From Adenophora triphylla var. japonica (Eukaryota; Streptophyta; Magnoliopsida; Asterales; Campanulaceae), in the NCBI GenBank assembly GCA_022495995.1, contig JAFEMH010002496.1, positions 222,001 to 286,000 of the forward strand: a DNA stretch of 64,000 nucleotides, in the 5' to 3' direction. The position numbers and the translations under genes are program-made. The notes beneath the pieces were generated by a model, which saw nothing but the letters and a program-made list of their open reading frames with translations, made no database searches and was not told the origin of the DNA. Shown piece by piece: positions 1 through 12,535 of this stretch (position 1 is its first letter; each line of letters opens with the position of its first letter).

Positions 1-1458
1 TTATAGGGTATAGGGTATAGGGTATAGGATATAGGATATAGGTTATAGGGTGTAGTGTATAGGGTATAGGGTAAAGGGTATAGGGTATAAGATAAAGTAT
101 ACTCCCTCCGTCCCGATTCACTTGGCACCAACTTTTTGGGTGTAGGAATTAAGGAAAAGTGATGTAAGAAAGAGAAAAAGTTAAATGTTGTGAGTATGAA
201 GAATTAAATAGGAGAGAGAATGAGTGGGAGGAATAGTTAGGAGAGAGAATTTTGTGAGTGTAAAAGTGAAGTAGGAGAGAGAATGAGTGGAGGGAATAGT
301 GAATATTCATTTCCATTTTGGGCAGTGCCAAGTGAAGTGTGACGACCCAAAATGGAAATTAGTGCCAAGTGAAGTGGGACGGAGGGAGTATATGGTATAC
401 GGTATAGGGTATAGGGTATAGTGTATAGGGTTAGGGAATAAGGTATAGGGTATAGGGTATAGGGTATAGGGTATAGGGTATAGGGTATGGGATATAGGAT
501 ATAGGTTATAGGGTATAAGGAATAGGATATAGGGTTAGGGTATAGGATATAGGTTATAGGGTATATTGTATAGGGCTTAGGGCTTAGGGTATAGGGTATA
601 GTGTATAGGGTATAGTGTATAGGGTATAGGGTATAGTATATATGGTATAGGATATAGGGTATAGGATATAGGGTATATGGTATAGGGTATATGATATAGG
701 ATATAGGTTAAAGGGTATAGTGTATAGGGTATAGTGTATAGGATAATATATATATATATGGTTTACGGTATAGAGTATAGGATATAGGGTATAGGGTATA
801 GGGTATAGGATATAGGATATAGGTTATAGGGTATAGTGTATAGGGTATAGGGTATAGGGTGTAGGGTATAGGGTATAGGGTATAGGATATAGGATATAGG
901 ATCTAGATTATAGGGTATATTGTATACGGTATAGGGTATAGCGTATAGGGTATAGGGTATAGGATATTGTATATATGGTATACGGTATAGGGTATAGGGT
1001 ATAGTGTATAGGGTATAGGGATAAGGTAGAGGGTATCGGGTATAGGGTATAGGATATAGGATATAGGTTATAGGGTATAGTGTATAGGGTATAGGGTATA
1101 GGGTATAGGATATAGGGTTAGGGTATAAGATATAGGTTACAGGGTAGATTGTATAGGGCTTAGGGCTTAGGGTATAGGGTATAGGGTATAGTGTATAGGG
1201 TATAGTATATAGGGTATAGAATATAGGGTACAGGGTATAGGGTATAGTATATGGGGTATAGGGTATAAGGTATAGTATATAGGGGTATAGGGGATAGTAT
1301 ATATGGTATATGGTATAGGGTACAGGGTATAGGGTATAGGATATAGGTTATAGGATATAGGGTATAGGGTATAGGGTAAAGTGTATAGGGTATATGATAT
1401 AGTTTATGTGGTATAGGGTATAGGGTATTGGATATAGTATATATGGTATACGGTATAG
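1..1458. repeat. TATAGGG-type telomere-like minisatellite array
   Basis: The stretch is built almost entirely from 7-base TATAGGG units mixed with TATAGGA, TTATAGGG and CTTAGGG variants. The unit differs by one base from the plant telomere repeat TTTAGGG. A marker block, GTATATTGTATAGGGCTTAG, recurs at about 561 and, slightly changed, at 1,144, so a longer period of about 580 bases lies over the short unit. A Stowaway-like MITE (102-388) interrupts it. Reading frames across it (IPYTLYP-type repeats on the minus strand) are artefacts of the repeat. Confidence 0.93.
102..388. mobile_element. Stowaway-like MITE with TA target duplication
   Basis: The left end is CTCCCTCCGTCCC and the right end is its inverted form GGGACGGAGGGAG, flanked by TA on both sides (100-101 and 389-390). 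The 287-base interior is non-coding and rich in GGAGAGAGAA. The duplicate locus near 13,550 reads straight through as GATAAAGTATATTTGG, an empty site that fixes both boundaries. These ends and the TA duplication are typical of Stowaway MITEs mobilised by Tc1/mariner transposases. Confidence 0.93.
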
Positions 1459-1947
1459 GGTATAAATAAATATTTCGGACATTTTTTAGTACTGATGTTT
1501 TTTTTCAATGGATCGGTTCCCGGGCTTTGAGATTTTTTCCGCAAAAAAAAAGAAGAGGGAAAGTAAATTCTTTTGCCTGCCTTAAAAAAAGATAAAATTA
1601 TTTCGGCGTTGCATTTGTAATTTAGCCGTTACATTAGAAAAATCTAATGTAACGCTGAGACCAAAGCCGTTGCATTAATTAAAATTTGCCGTTACATTAG
1701 CTTCTGTCGTTGCATTAGACTCGTTACATTAGCTCTGGCATAGCATTAGATACGTTACATTAGCTCTGTCGTTGCATTAGATGTGTTACATTAGCTCTGT
1801 CGTTGCATTAGCCGTTACATTAGCTCTGTCATTGCATTAGACTCGTTACATTAGCTCTAGCGTTGCATTAGATGCGTTACATTAGCTCTGTCGTTGCATT
1901 AGATGCGTTACTTTAGCTCCGAAATGTAGTAGTGTTACTTTAGACGC
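1459..1947. mobile_element. CACTA-like subterminal repeat block (3' side)
   Basis: After a linker containing an A-rich run (near 1,540), the stretch from about 1,600 holds degenerate tandem units alternating CGTTACATTAGCTCTG and TCGTTGCATTAGATG, together about 31 bases. Such repeats are characteristic of CACTA subterminal regions, where the transposase binds. The block joins the TNP2 coding remnant at about 1,948, so roughly the last three quarters of the transposase are missing. I see no CACTA terminal inverted repeat at its outer side. Matching blocks lie at 14,617-15,094 and 12,130-12,535. Confidence 0.7.
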
Positions 1948-2943
1948 AAAGTCAGGATAAGTCTTATCAAAGTGTTTTCATGCCTCCCCATCACTGAGAT
2001 AAATCAACACACCCTCTTCATGCAAACTATCCTTATGCTAACACATTGCTTCTGTAGTAGATTTAGACACGTGGAGGTGTTGCAATCTCGAAGTCAACAA
2101 CATGTAACGTAACTACTTATATGGTTTGTTTTTCTTGTGTTTTGAACTACCCCTCCGATTTGGCTTATATCTACTTTCTCCGCAAATTGAACACTTTGTC
2201 TTCTGTGAATCTTCCTTGTAGAATAGCATGCAGTCAACCTTACACGCATCAATCTTTTCATAACATAGCCCAATCTGCCCAACCAACTTATTTGTCTCAT
2301 AAATATTTGTAACCAGCTTATTCTCTTTCGGCAACAACCACTTAATTGCTTTCATGATACGATTATAAGCAGACTGGCTAATATTGCAACTAGCCTTTAT
2401 GTTAAGGAGCTCAGCCACAACCTCCACCACACTGATCTCGCAACCTAGATAGACCTTCTCTTTTGCAGAGTATATAGCATCAATAAATTTCTTGGCTGCA
2501 GGAGTTGGTTCCCGCTTTTGGTTCTCTGACCAATCGAATTCAGGACCGCCTGTATCCCTAACCATATCTTCCATATTCAAAGGTGGTTCTTCATTATCCT
2601 GAATAATAGGTTCGGGTTCAGGAAGTACATGAATATTCCTGGGGGGATTATTCGCAACATTTGGGCGCAATATCATTTGCTCAGCATGAGCTATCCACCA
2701 TTTGTACCCAACATCAAACCCTTTATGCAAAATATGTCTCTGAGTATCGATCACGCGTAGAAACTTGGTATTATGACACTTAGCGCATGGACACCTAATC
2801 TTATCACCATTCATGTAATTGGGATTTGATGTAGAAAATTCAATAAACCCCTTCAACCCACTTATGAACTCAGGATTGATACCCATTTGATTCGGCAACC
2901 TCTGATTGTACATCCAACTACGATCATCGTTAACAGACATCAC
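1948..2943 (-). pseudogene. CACTA transposase TNP2, N-terminal fragment (copy A)
   Basis: The 276-codon open part (2,943 to 2,113) starts MMSVNDDRSWMYN. It contains the transposase-associated domain of CACTA TNP2 proteins: a GINPEFISGLKGFIEFS segment, then IRCPCAKCHN with paired cysteines, and GFDVGYKWWIAHAEQM. A second cysteine pair, KCSICGESRY, lies near the C-terminus. Homology to the copy at 36,864-37,858 continues beyond the stop at 2,113 but is disrupted by stops, then ends abruptly at subterminal repeats. The catalytic Transposase_21 region is absent, so this is an internally deleted, non-autonomous remnant. Confidence 0.87.
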
Positions 2944-2979
2944 TCCTGCATTTCAATCTATATATTCACAAAATCTGGG

Positions 2980-3391
2980 GAGAAACGCGTTTCTCCGTCA
3001 CGTATGGAGAAACGGGGCTTGGTTTGTCGCGCGACATACTTAGCCACAACAACTGGATATCACTTCCTCAGTTTCTGGATATCCAGAACATTGTATATGG
3101 ATATCCAGAAGCTTTGAAAAGGATATCCAAAAACCAAAATATTTTTTCTGGATATCCTTTCCAAAGCTTCTGGATATCCATATTCAATGTTCTGGATATC
3201 CAGAAGCTTTGAATAGGATATCCAGAAAAAATATTTTAGTTTCTAGATATCCTTTTCAAAGCTTCTGGATATCCATATTCAATGTTCTGGATATCCAGAA
3301 GCTTTGAATAGAATATCCTGAAACTGGCTATGTATGTCGCGCGACAAACCAAGCCCCGTTTCTCCATAAGGGACGGAGAAACGCGTTTCTC
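2980..3391. mobile_element. Palindrome-rich foldback element inside the CACTA leader
   Basis: This 412-base insertion is absent from the third CACTA copy near 37,870. Its ends form a terminal inverted repeat of about 60 bases: GAGAAACGCGTTTCTC, then a GGAGAAACGGGGCTTGG stretch and TGTCGCGCGACA, inverted at the right end. Several pieces are perfect palindromes on their own, including TTCTGGATATCCAGAA, which recurs with AAGCTT spacers through the middle. There is no coding capacity. The exact boundaries and target duplication are uncertain because about 13 extra bases lie on each side relative to the empty site. Confidence 0.8.
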
Positions 3392-4919
3392 AGCAGACCT
3401 ACTCAGACGTACACTCAATCTAATCGACAGATGAAACAAAATTGGGAAGTTAATAATTACTTGATTTCATAATATATTAAGAGTTTAGATGTAATTAACA
3501 TATTACAATTCCGTAAATTTGAATTACAAACTTAAAAGCAACAAGACACTTCATTTAGGTTTAGAATTGGGGTTGGTTTCTATCCCATACCGAAATGCAC
3601 AATTACATGAATTGCAGATATCACTTTGTCTACTTGCTTTATGATCGAAAATTAAAAATTTCGGCAGCATAACCCCATGGTCTCCAAGTGCACGACGTAG
3701 ACTAGGTCAATCAAACACTATCGATTAGAATCGATAGTATGTAATCAACCATGTCTAGTATACACTAAACAATATGAACGCAATCGAAATATCTCAACTA
3801 TCAACTATTCAAGCAATTTTAATAGACAAAGATGATATTTAAAAAATCATATAATCGTGCATTTCAAGACTGTCCACAAAAGACAATTTAAGAATCGATG
3901 ACTACATGTTGACCTCAACATATAAGTTAAAGATTCTTAAACGGGTTTCTAAGCTTTTGTGTTTCAACCGTCACAACGTTACGTCGTAACATTAATTTTT
4001 ATTCATTACCGTAAAATGCATAATTTTACAATAATGAATTAACACATACATCTATCACATTTTTTAAATTATTAATATTGTGAATAATTTTAAATATTAA
4101 TATTTAATTCTTTATTGTAAAATATATAATTTTACAATGATGAATTAACATTTATGCACATCTGATTTTTTAAATAGTTAACATTTAAATAATAAATTTA
4201 TTTTAATTTTTTATTTCTTGAGACCTTTAACTTTTTAATTGATCCGTGTCTTACAACATTATCAAATTATAATTTGATTTTATTTCGTTTGTTCGATTGC
4301 TTGATTGGGTATCAAAAGTTAGTATGTCTATAAAATATCAACAAGATTAACAAGTTAACAGACAATAAAGAAATGGTTTAAATAAGTATATAAAACATAT
4401 ATCATAATTCATCACTAGATTCCTTTTGGTCCTTGAACTTGATTCCACATCAAACACAACTCTATGTGAAATACAATAAATTTAGGGTATAACTAATTAG
4501 CATTTTCTACAGCATCAATAAGAAACCTCAATCTGAACCAAAAAGTGAAGCAAACTGAAAATGATTAAACTAATGAAGATCACACCAAAAAATAGTGATT
4601 CCGTCCGAAATAAACATTTTCAAATCTCCTTAAATAAACAAATTGAAATTCATTTTGGCGGAGGAAAACCAAAAAGATAACAACTATAATGATCATTTTT
4701 TCAGGCTAAAATCTCATAAAATTAACAGATTGTCACAGTTGTGCATATGTATATGTCAAAAATAAAGCAAAGAACAAATAATGTAGCATTTGATATGATA
4801 CAAAATTAAGGACAAAAACAATAATGTATTGTTATATCTAACTCAAACAACTGAACAAGTTTACAAAAACTAAAAGTAAAATTTAAAAAATTGGAAGTGG
4901 TAATCGAGGGTTTACATAC
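3392..4919. other. Non-coding CACTA leader or first-intron region (copy A)
   Basis: This AT-rich stretch has no credible reading frame. It lies between the TNP2 start codon and an upstream exon-like block ending in a GTATGT donor on the minus strand, so it most likely represents the first intron of the transposase gene. It is conserved in copy B (16,538 onward) and in the third CACTA copy (37,880-39,092 plus 42,133-42,540). Confidence 0.6.
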
Positions 4920-5215
4920 CTTGAAATGAAGCAAAGAAGTGGCGGTGGAGGAGGAGAGGAGTGGGTTGCTGTTAGTGGCAAAAGATGTAGAAGGGACGGC
5001 GGTGGAGTTGAGGGATAGATCTGAAGGGGAGATGCTGAGAGAGTAGATCTAGAGAAGAACACGGCGGCAATAGCTCAGTACGGTGAAGAGGGTGGACGGC
5101 GACAGCTTCGTGGCAGTGTGGAGAGGGTGGACGGCGGCAGCTCGGTGTGTGAGACCGTGAGGGAATAGAGAGAGAGATGAGAGATCGTAGTATAAGGAGA
5201 GAGAGATTTAGAGCG
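4920..5215 (-). other. Probable 5' untranslated exon of the CACTA transposase gene
   Basis: The block is richer in G and C than its surroundings, has no start codon leading into a long frame, and ends on the minus strand at a CAAG/GTATGT splice donor (4,919-4,918). It lies between the right subterminal repeats and the presumed first intron, which is where CACTA elements place their promoter and first exon. GAGAGAGA tracts occur near 5,170-5,210. Confidence 0.5.
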
Positions 5216-5871
5216 TAAACGTTTTTGGGGAGGGTTAATTTGTTTTTATATTTAACCTCAGCAATGGAAATATTCCGCCGGTGAAATTAAATTTCGGCGT
5301 CGGAAATAAATTTCGTCGGTAGAATTAACTATCACCGATGAAATAATTCTGCCGCTGGTAATTACTAAATCACGGGGATTGATGACTTGGCTCTGTTCAC
5401 CGATGGAAATGGTATTCTGTCGGTGGTAATTTTTATTGAATTAATATCAGTATTTTTATTTATATAAAACATTAAAATTATTTTAAATAAAATATAACAA
5501 AATAATTTCTAAAAAATAAATATAAGTCAGTAAATATTATTTTTGAAGAATAAATAAATCATAAATTAAAATAAAATAACAATAGAGCTAAACAAATTAA
5601 AAAAATAAATTAACACCAAGGGAATTATTCCGCCGTTGATAAATTAAAAAAAATAATAAATAATAAATTAACACATACGGATTATTGTGTCGACCGTCGG
5701 TAATGTCGAAGTCCAGTCTAACAAATATTAGTGGCGGTATTGAAACGAATATTCGACGAATATTCATTTTTAGCGAGGGAATATACCGGCGGAATTAAAA
5801 TCAATCGGTAATTTCGGCACCAAATTTATTCCGTCGCTATAATATTAATTTGTAACAATACTTGTTATTAA
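5216..5871. repeat. Right (5') subterminal repeats of the CACTA remnant
   Basis: Short direct and inverted units around TTCCGCCGGTGAAAT, TTTCGGCGTCGGAAAT and AATTCTGCCGCTGGTAAT recur between 5,265 and 5,840. These resemble transposase-binding subterminal motifs of plant CACTA elements. The expected terminal CACTAC-type end is not visible; the block runs directly into a (TAA)n tract. Confidence 0.6.
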
Positions 5872-6043
<172 letters not shown>

Positions 6044-6220
6044 TAAAAATTATATACCTCTATATCCTAAACCTTAAATCATATACCTAAACTCTAAAGT
6101 ATATATCCATATACCCTAAACCTTATAGTATATACCAATATATGCTAAGCACTATACCCTATATATCTCATACCCTAACCCATATACCCTAAACCTTATT
6201 GATACTTTTGATATATATAT
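6044..6220. repeat. Telomere-like minisatellite in the inverted (C-rich) orientation
   Basis: Units read ATACCCTAAACCTTATAG, TACCCTAACCC and CTATACCCTATA, which is the C-rich strand of the TATAGGG array plus true CCCTAAA plant telomere units. The minisatellite to the left of the CACTA remnant is G-rich on the same strand, so the orientation flips across the element. An (AT)n run follows at about 6,211-6,227. Confidence 0.8.
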
Positions 6221-6227
6221 ATATATA

Positions 6228-7200
6228 CAACTCTTGACCTAGGATGCTTCTAGAGAGAATATTACAACAAATATTGGAAGATATCTACAAGAATAGGAAA
6301 CTAAATCGGATATATGATATCTACAAATAATGGGAATCTAAATCAAAAAATATATACAAAGAATAATTATGAATCTTTTTGTATCTTATCACTTTCCTCG
6401 TGCTCATGGTCTTTGACTCGTATTCTTTTTTATCTGTGTATGTTTGTCATGGTTTGACCGTAATTTATGTTCAACTTATAGAAAGCTAATGTATATGTCA
6501 AGGAACATTGCTGCTTGCAATTGTTCTTCTTGTAAAGACATGGTGCAATGTTCGCTCCTCTGATTATTTATAAAAAGCGTAAAAGTGTGACTTTATCACA
6601 CTTAATGATGGGTCTGGGGCTTGTGCATGTCCTGTGTTTTAAAAATTTTATCTCTGCATGTTAAAAATGGAAGAATTACACTGAGGAAGTAGACTGCTAT
6701 TACCATGTTTAATGCTGGAACTTGATAACGACTGTGGATCTTTTCTTAAAAGGAACTGGGTTAAACTGCAAGATTTTTGTCTAGTTTAAAATGAATCAGG
6801 TTGCTTATGTCGAATCATTGTTAAAATTCAATTATGACATTGCTCACATTTCAGAACTTTGAATTCAGATTTAGTGTAGTTTCAAAATGGTTTCTCTATG
6901 CTGACTGATGATATAAATTGAGTTGATTATGAATATTGTAGGTTAAAAAAGAAGAGTTTAAGTGCGTAGTAGTAACCTATTATGCTATTCATATTATAAT
7001 TTGATACTCATGCAGCTACTAATTCCAATATAAAGAAAGGAGCTACGATGATGAATGCAATTTTTAATTTTACATTTAGACAAATTAGTAGACCATCATT
7101 TCTCTCTTTCGCTCTGTAGATGTATATGGAAAGGGCTTTTATGTTAATGCACATACAACGAGTGCCCATTATTGTATGCTGGTTTTTGAACAAAGTGACA
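6228..7200. other. No gene recognised
   Basis: Bases 6,228-6,640 are the end of duplication copy A and repeat at 27,080-27,488. From 6,641 to 7,200 the sequence is unique in this window and AT-rich. No reading frame has recognisable domains or a convincing start. It resembles plant intergenic or intron sequence. Confidence 0.5.
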
Positions 7201-8157
7201 CTTAGGTTTTGAAAAAGCGTTGCTGGTCTTGGACCCTCATACAGTCAACAACTACAACAATAGTACCAGTGACAGCAACAACAACAACATCAACATCAAC
7301 AACGAATAAAGAATAACAACAAGAGCAACAAAGAACAAAGAACAACAACAACAACAGATCACACCACCAAGAACAAAAAAACCCAAAAATTAAAAGTAAA
7401 TCAGAAAAGGGGAAAAATGTATACCTGATTCATTGTTGATCGAAGAAATTATGATTGTGTCGCAAATTTCCTTAGAGGAGAGAGAGAGAGAAATCGAACA
7501 AGAGGGTGTCAATAACCCACCACCAAGAACAACAAAACCCAAAAATTAAAAGTAAATCAAAAAAGGGGAAAGAAATGTACCTGCTGCTGATTGATTGTTG
7601 ATCGAAGAAAACACGTCGCTAGGTTTTGGAGCTGAGGCGATTAGAGAGAGAGGAACACCGGAGAAATCGAAGGAGAAGGAATTCCGGCAAGGCAATTTCC
7701 TACTTGGGCGTTGTTGGTGGCGGTGAACGGAGAGAGAGGGAACGGCAATTTGGGGAGAGCAGAGAGAGAGAGAATGGAGAGGAAAGTCTTTGGATTGCCC
7801 AGGAGAGAGAGAGAGAGAGAGAAATGGTTTTCGCACGAATCTGAAATTTGGGTTCCCGATATTTATTATTATATACGGAGGATATTATATGCCGCCGTAA
7901 ATAGTGGGCGGACGCTTGTCAACCGCCATATTTAATTTAAATCTCATATACGTATATGTCAAATGTACGTATATAGAGTATTTACGGCGGTTTGAGCCGC
8001 CGTATACAACAATTATATACGGCGGTTGTGTATACCGCCGTATATATTATTTATATACGGCGGACGCGTATCATCCGCCGTATGTAACTAACATATACGG
8101 CGGACGCGTATTACCCGCCGTAAATGATTGTCGTAAATAACCCACTTTCTTGTAGTG
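7201..8157 (-). mobile_element. CACTA element terminus with promoter side (second family)
   Basis: The right boundary at 8,157 is the inverted form of CACTACAAGAAAGTGGG, the canonical CACTA terminus. Between 7,870 and 8,130 the motif TATACGGCGG and its complement recur many times as subterminal repeats. Farther in, CAA-rich and GA-rich sequence (7,250-7,840) with repeated blocks at 7,366-7,450 and 7,508-7,605 looks like a minus-strand leader and first-exon region. No transposase coding sequence is attached, so this is an end fragment. The related left terminus is at 9,785. Confidence 0.8.
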
Positions 8158-9726
8158 TGTATAGGGCTTAGGGTATAGGGTATAGGATATAGGATATAGG
8201 TTATAGGGTATAGTGTATAGAGTATAGGGTATAGGGTATAGGGTATAGTGTATAGGGTATAGGGTATAGTGTATAGGATATAGGGTATAGGATATTGGAT
8301 ATAGGTTATAGGGTATAGTGTATAGGGTATAGGGTATAGGGTATAGTATATATGATATAGTATATATGATATACGGTATAGGGTATAGGGTATAAGGTAT
8401 AGGGTATATGATATAAGATATAGGGTATAGGTTATAGGGTATAGTGTATAGGGTATAGGGTATAGGATAATGTATATATGGTTTACGGTATAGGGTATAC
8501 GGTATAGGGTATAGGGTATAAGGTATAGGGTATAGGGTATAGGTTATAGGGTATAAGGTATAGGGTATAGGTTATAGGATATAGGATATATGTTATAGGG
8601 TATAGTTTATAGGGTATACGGTATAGGGTATAGGGTATAAGATATAGGATATAGATTATAGGGTATAGTGTACAGGGTATAGGGTATAGGGTATAGGATA
8701 TAGTATATATGGTATACGGTATAGGGTTGAGGGTATAGTGTATAGGGTATAAGGTATAGGGTATAGGGTATAGGATATAGGATATAGGTTATATGGTATA
8801 GGGTATAGTGCATAGTGTATAGGGTATAAGGTTAGGGTATAGGATATAGGTTATAGGGTATATTGTATAGGGCTTAGGGCTTAGGGTATAGGGTATAGTG
8901 TATAGGGTATAGGGTATAGGGTATAGTATATTGGGTATAGGGTATAGGATGTAGGGTATAGGATATCGGGTATATGGTATAGGGTAAAGGATATAGAATA
9001 TAGGTTATAGGGTATAATGTATAGGGTATAGGGTATAGTGTATAGGGTATAGGGTATAGGATAATGTATATATGGTTTACGGTATAGGGTATAGGGTATA
9101 GGGTATAAGGTATAGGGTATAGGGTATAGGATATAGGATATAGGATATAGGATATAGGATATAGGTTATAGTGTATAGTGTATAGGGTATAGGGTATAGG
9201 TTATAGGGTATAGGGTATAGGATATAGGATATAGAGTATAGGGTATAGTGTATAGGGTATATGATATAGTATATATCGTATACGGTATAGGGTATAGGGT
9301 ATAGTGTATAGCGTATAGGGTATATGGTAGAGGGTATAGGGTATAGGGTATAGGGTATAGGATAGAGGATATAGGGTATAGGGTATAGGATATAAGGTAT
9401 AGGGTTAGGGTATAGGATATAGGTTATAGGGTATATTGTATAGGGCTTAGGGCTTAGGGTATAGGGTATAGGGTATTGTATATAGGGTATAAGATATAGG
9501 GTATAGGGTATAAGGTATAGGGTATATGGTATATTATATGGGGTATAGGGTATAGGGTATAGTATATAGGGGTATAGGGTATAGTATATATGGTATATGG
9601 TATAGGGTATAGGATATAGGATATAGGTTCTAGGGTATAGTGTATAGAGTATAGGGTATAGGGTATAGGGTATATGATATAGTTTATATGTTATAGGGTA
9701 TAGGGTATATGGTACAGGATATAGTA
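8158..9726. repeat. TATAGGG-type minisatellite array, second block
   Basis: Same composition as 1-1,458, with the long-period marker GTATATTGTATAGGGCTTAG at 8,858 and 9,431 (573 bases apart). The array begins immediately at the CACTA terminus (TAGTG/TGTATAGGG) and ends at a Stowaway terminus. The long minus-strand frame over it is repeat-derived. Confidence 0.93.
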
Positions 9727-9784
9727 TACTCCCTCCGTCCCAATAAGTGCTTCCTTTTGGGTGCGCACGCAAATTATGAAAATG

Positions 9785-11950
9785 CACTACAAGAAAAAGG
9801 ACTATTTACGGCGGTTAAAATCCGCCGTATATAAAACGCGCCCCGCCGTAAATAGTATATACGGCGGACTTTCCGCCGTAAATAGTCCAACGTATAAAGC
9901 CTCGCCGTAAATACTATATACAGCGGTATAACTGCCGTAAATACTATATACGGCGGAAATACCACCGCCGTATATAAATGTAATACAATACGTATTTTAA
10001 GGCATATTTGAGTAATCTTTATATGGCGGTAGGTGTAACCGCCGTAAATAAGAGACGAGTCGTCCGCTCCGTAATGAGTCGTCCCAATTGCACCCCCCAC
10101 TGGTTCCCTCGTCCCCCCTTTGTAGACGAGTCGTCCACGGCCATTTTATACGGCGGATTTAGTCACCGCCGTAAATAACTTGATAGAGAAGACTCGTCCC
10201 ACATGGCACAAGTCGTCCCATTTAAACCCCCTACTGGTTCCCTCGTCCCCCCTTTGGGCACGAGTCGTCTAGGGCTTATTTACGATGGATGAAGGGTTCC
10301 GCCGTAAATAAGCCTATTTTTTTTCCCAGGCCTGTATAATTCACTTTCCCAAAAAATACGTTCACAAAAACCAAATTCAACCTGTACACACAAAAATGCA
10401 ACCTGTATATAACCAAAAATACACAAATGAAATCAATGTTTACAATCTACATATTAACACAAAATTAATGTTGAATGTATCCAAACATAATAACCATTAT
10501 ACAAATAACGTTTGTCGTTTCCAAACATAATAACCATTAATGTTGAATGTATCACAAAAACCAAATTCACCACCTATTGATTACCGTCTTTTCCACGTTC
10601 CATCAAATGACGTTTCAAATCATCAATTTGTTGTTGTAACTGTTGTCGTTGCTCCTCATTTTGTCGGCGTTCCTCCTGAAGTTGCCTTTCAAAATCTGCT
10701 CTGACGGATGCCACCGCCTCCAATACAGCTGTCTGAGTAGTTGGGGATTTACCAAACACCTTTGTTTTGTTAACACCGCCTCCCATACATCGCACTCTCC
10801 CGTGGTCATCAGTGCCCATCATACCAACAAAAATCTTTTCACGCGCCGTGGGAGAGTTTTGTTGCTCCTCTGGCAGCTCATCAATTGCATCATTAAACGT
10901 TTGCTGTAACAAAAACAACATGTTCAATATAAACGTTTTAACTTTAATTAATATTATGAAAATGAAGTTAGAAATGAAAAAAGTATTTTATAGAATAACA
11001 AAACTGAAACAGAAAAGGTTGAAACTTTAACTTACAATCATTTGAGTGGTTTCTTGATCTGCAGGTGTTTTGCCCGTGCACGTAGCTATGAACAAGCTTA
11101 CGCGATCAGTTGGTAAACCATTGTCGTCTCTCTACAATTTATAATAGAATCATTTGACCAAAAAAATATATATTTATATACGATACAAAAAGAAACAGTA
11201 ATTGACAACTCAGAACTAAATTGAACGATGACAAACCTCTTTTATGAGTTTGGGATGGGACATTTTTCCGGTTCGGTTCAGGCACGCTTGCTTTTCTCGA
11301 TTCAATTTATTTGTTTCTGATATTTCCTGGAAAAAAAAAAAGATAATATTAGTATTAATTTGACTACTTATATAAGACATTCACGATAATAGATTGAGAT
11401 TAATTTGAAATATACCCGAGCCTTGTCCATACCCCACATCGCAACAAGTGCAGCCCATTGATCCGCAACGCACCCACGGGGTGGGTTGGCCAATGCGTCT
11501 TGGTCGGATTCATACATCTTATAATGAGATTTCAACTGAGTAATATTCATAACTGAGTCATATAACTGATATAATATTCATAACAAAGTCATAACTGAGT
11601 AATATTCATAACTGGGTAATACTTATTATATGCTTGTCTCACCTGGTATTTCCAGTCACGCCACGCTTTACTGAGAGAAAGATTCATAATCGGGTAATAC
11701 TTCGGAGGCGCATTTGTATTATCCTATATACACAATTCAACAAAGAAAAAAAAAACAATTGTTAGAGAATCATAAGACTTTTGACTACGTACTAGAGATT
11801 TATGTAAGAAATATGGATTACAATTTACCAAAATGTCATTCCATACGACATTTATGCACTCATGGTCCATCTGAGGCCACTCTCTAGTTAATGGGAAATG
11901 TTCCCCATTTCTAGCAAAAATTCCTATCTGAGTAGCTAGTTTTGAAAATA
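9785..11950 (-). mobile_element. CACTA element, left (3') end with TNP1-like gene remnant
   Basis: CACTACAAGAAAAAGG at 9,785 is a canonical CACTA end. It is followed to about 10,310 by dense TATACGGCGG-type subterminal repeats, the same motif as at 7,870-8,130, so both ends belong to one family. A TNP1-like gene on the minus strand follows. The opposite terminus is missing: no CTTGTAGTG end occurs before the host MITE resumes near 11,950. Confidence 0.82.
10574..11940 (-). pseudogene. TNP1-like CACTA protein (Transposase_24 / Ptta-En/Spm family), 5'-truncated
   Basis: Minus-strand exon-like pieces can be read in order. LATQIGIFARNGEHFPL and TREWPQMDHECINVVWNDIL lie near 11,940-11,830, YYPIMNLSLSKAWRDWKYQ near 11,695-11,640, and an HYKMYESDQDALANP piece ending in DQWAALVAMWGMDKAR at 11,550-11,415. 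Short pieces near 11,330 and 11,130 precede a final exon at 10,903-10,574 with the GRVRCMGGGVNKTK motif and a Gln/Glu/Arg-rich coiled-coil tail ending at a stop. This order matches plant Ptta/En/Spm proteins, the accessory DNA-binding product of CACTA elements. The N-terminus is lost. Exon borders are approximate and function is unlikely. Confidence 0.75.
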
Positions 11951-12129
11951 GGAGAGAGAATTAGTGAAGGGAATAGTAAATTATAATGGTGTTGTGAGTA
12001 TTAAAATAATGTAGGAGAGAGAATGAGTGAAGGAAATAGTAAAGATTCTTTGCCAAAAAAGGAAAGGTGAAGCTTCTAACGGGACGCCCTTTTGGGTAAT
12101 TAGTGAAGCTTTTATTGGGACGGAGGGAG

Positions 12130-12535
12130 TATATGGTATACGGTCTAGGGTATAAATAAATATTTTGGACATTTTTTTGTATTGATGTTTTTTTAATGGA
12201 GCGGTTCCCGGTCTTTCATATTTTTTCCGCAAAAAAAAGAAGAGGGAAAGTAAATTCTTTAGCCCGCCTTAAAAAAAAGATGGAATTATTTCGGCGTTGC
12301 ATTTATAATTTAGTTGTTACATTAGAAAAATCTAATGTAACACCAAAAAATCTAATGTAACGCTAAGATCAAAGTCGTTGCATTAATTAAAATGTGCCGT
12401 TACATTAGGTCTGTCGTTGCATTAGACTCGTTACATTAGCTCTGGCGTAGCATTAGATGCGTTACATTAGCTCTATCATTGCATTAGATGCGTTACATTA
12501 GCTATGTTGTTGCATTAGATGCATTACATTAGCTC
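12130..12535. mobile_element. Third copy of the CACTA 3' linker and subterminal block
   Basis: The sequence from TATGGTATACGG to the alternating CGTTACATTAGCTC and CGTTGCATTAG units parallels 1,441-1,810 and 14,600-14,960, but is more diverged and lacks the TNP2 fragment. It ends abruptly at 12,535, where the terminus of the other CACTA family begins. Confidence 0.75.

Larger units (their letters stand above)
9729..12129. mobile_element. Stowaway-like MITE split by a CACTA insertion
   Basis: The two outer ends are perfect 18-base inverted copies, CTCCCTCCGTCCCAATAA at the left and its reverse complement at the right, with TA on both sides. Only the outermost 56 bases at the left and about 180 at the right belong to the MITE. 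A CACTA fragment beginning CACTACAAGAAA at 9,785 occupies the middle. Confidence 0.82.

Noticed and set aside
8607..9787. Minus-strand frames rich in IPYTLYP repeats
   Set aside because: They are the 7-base minisatellite read through in frame. There is no sequence constraint beyond the repeat.
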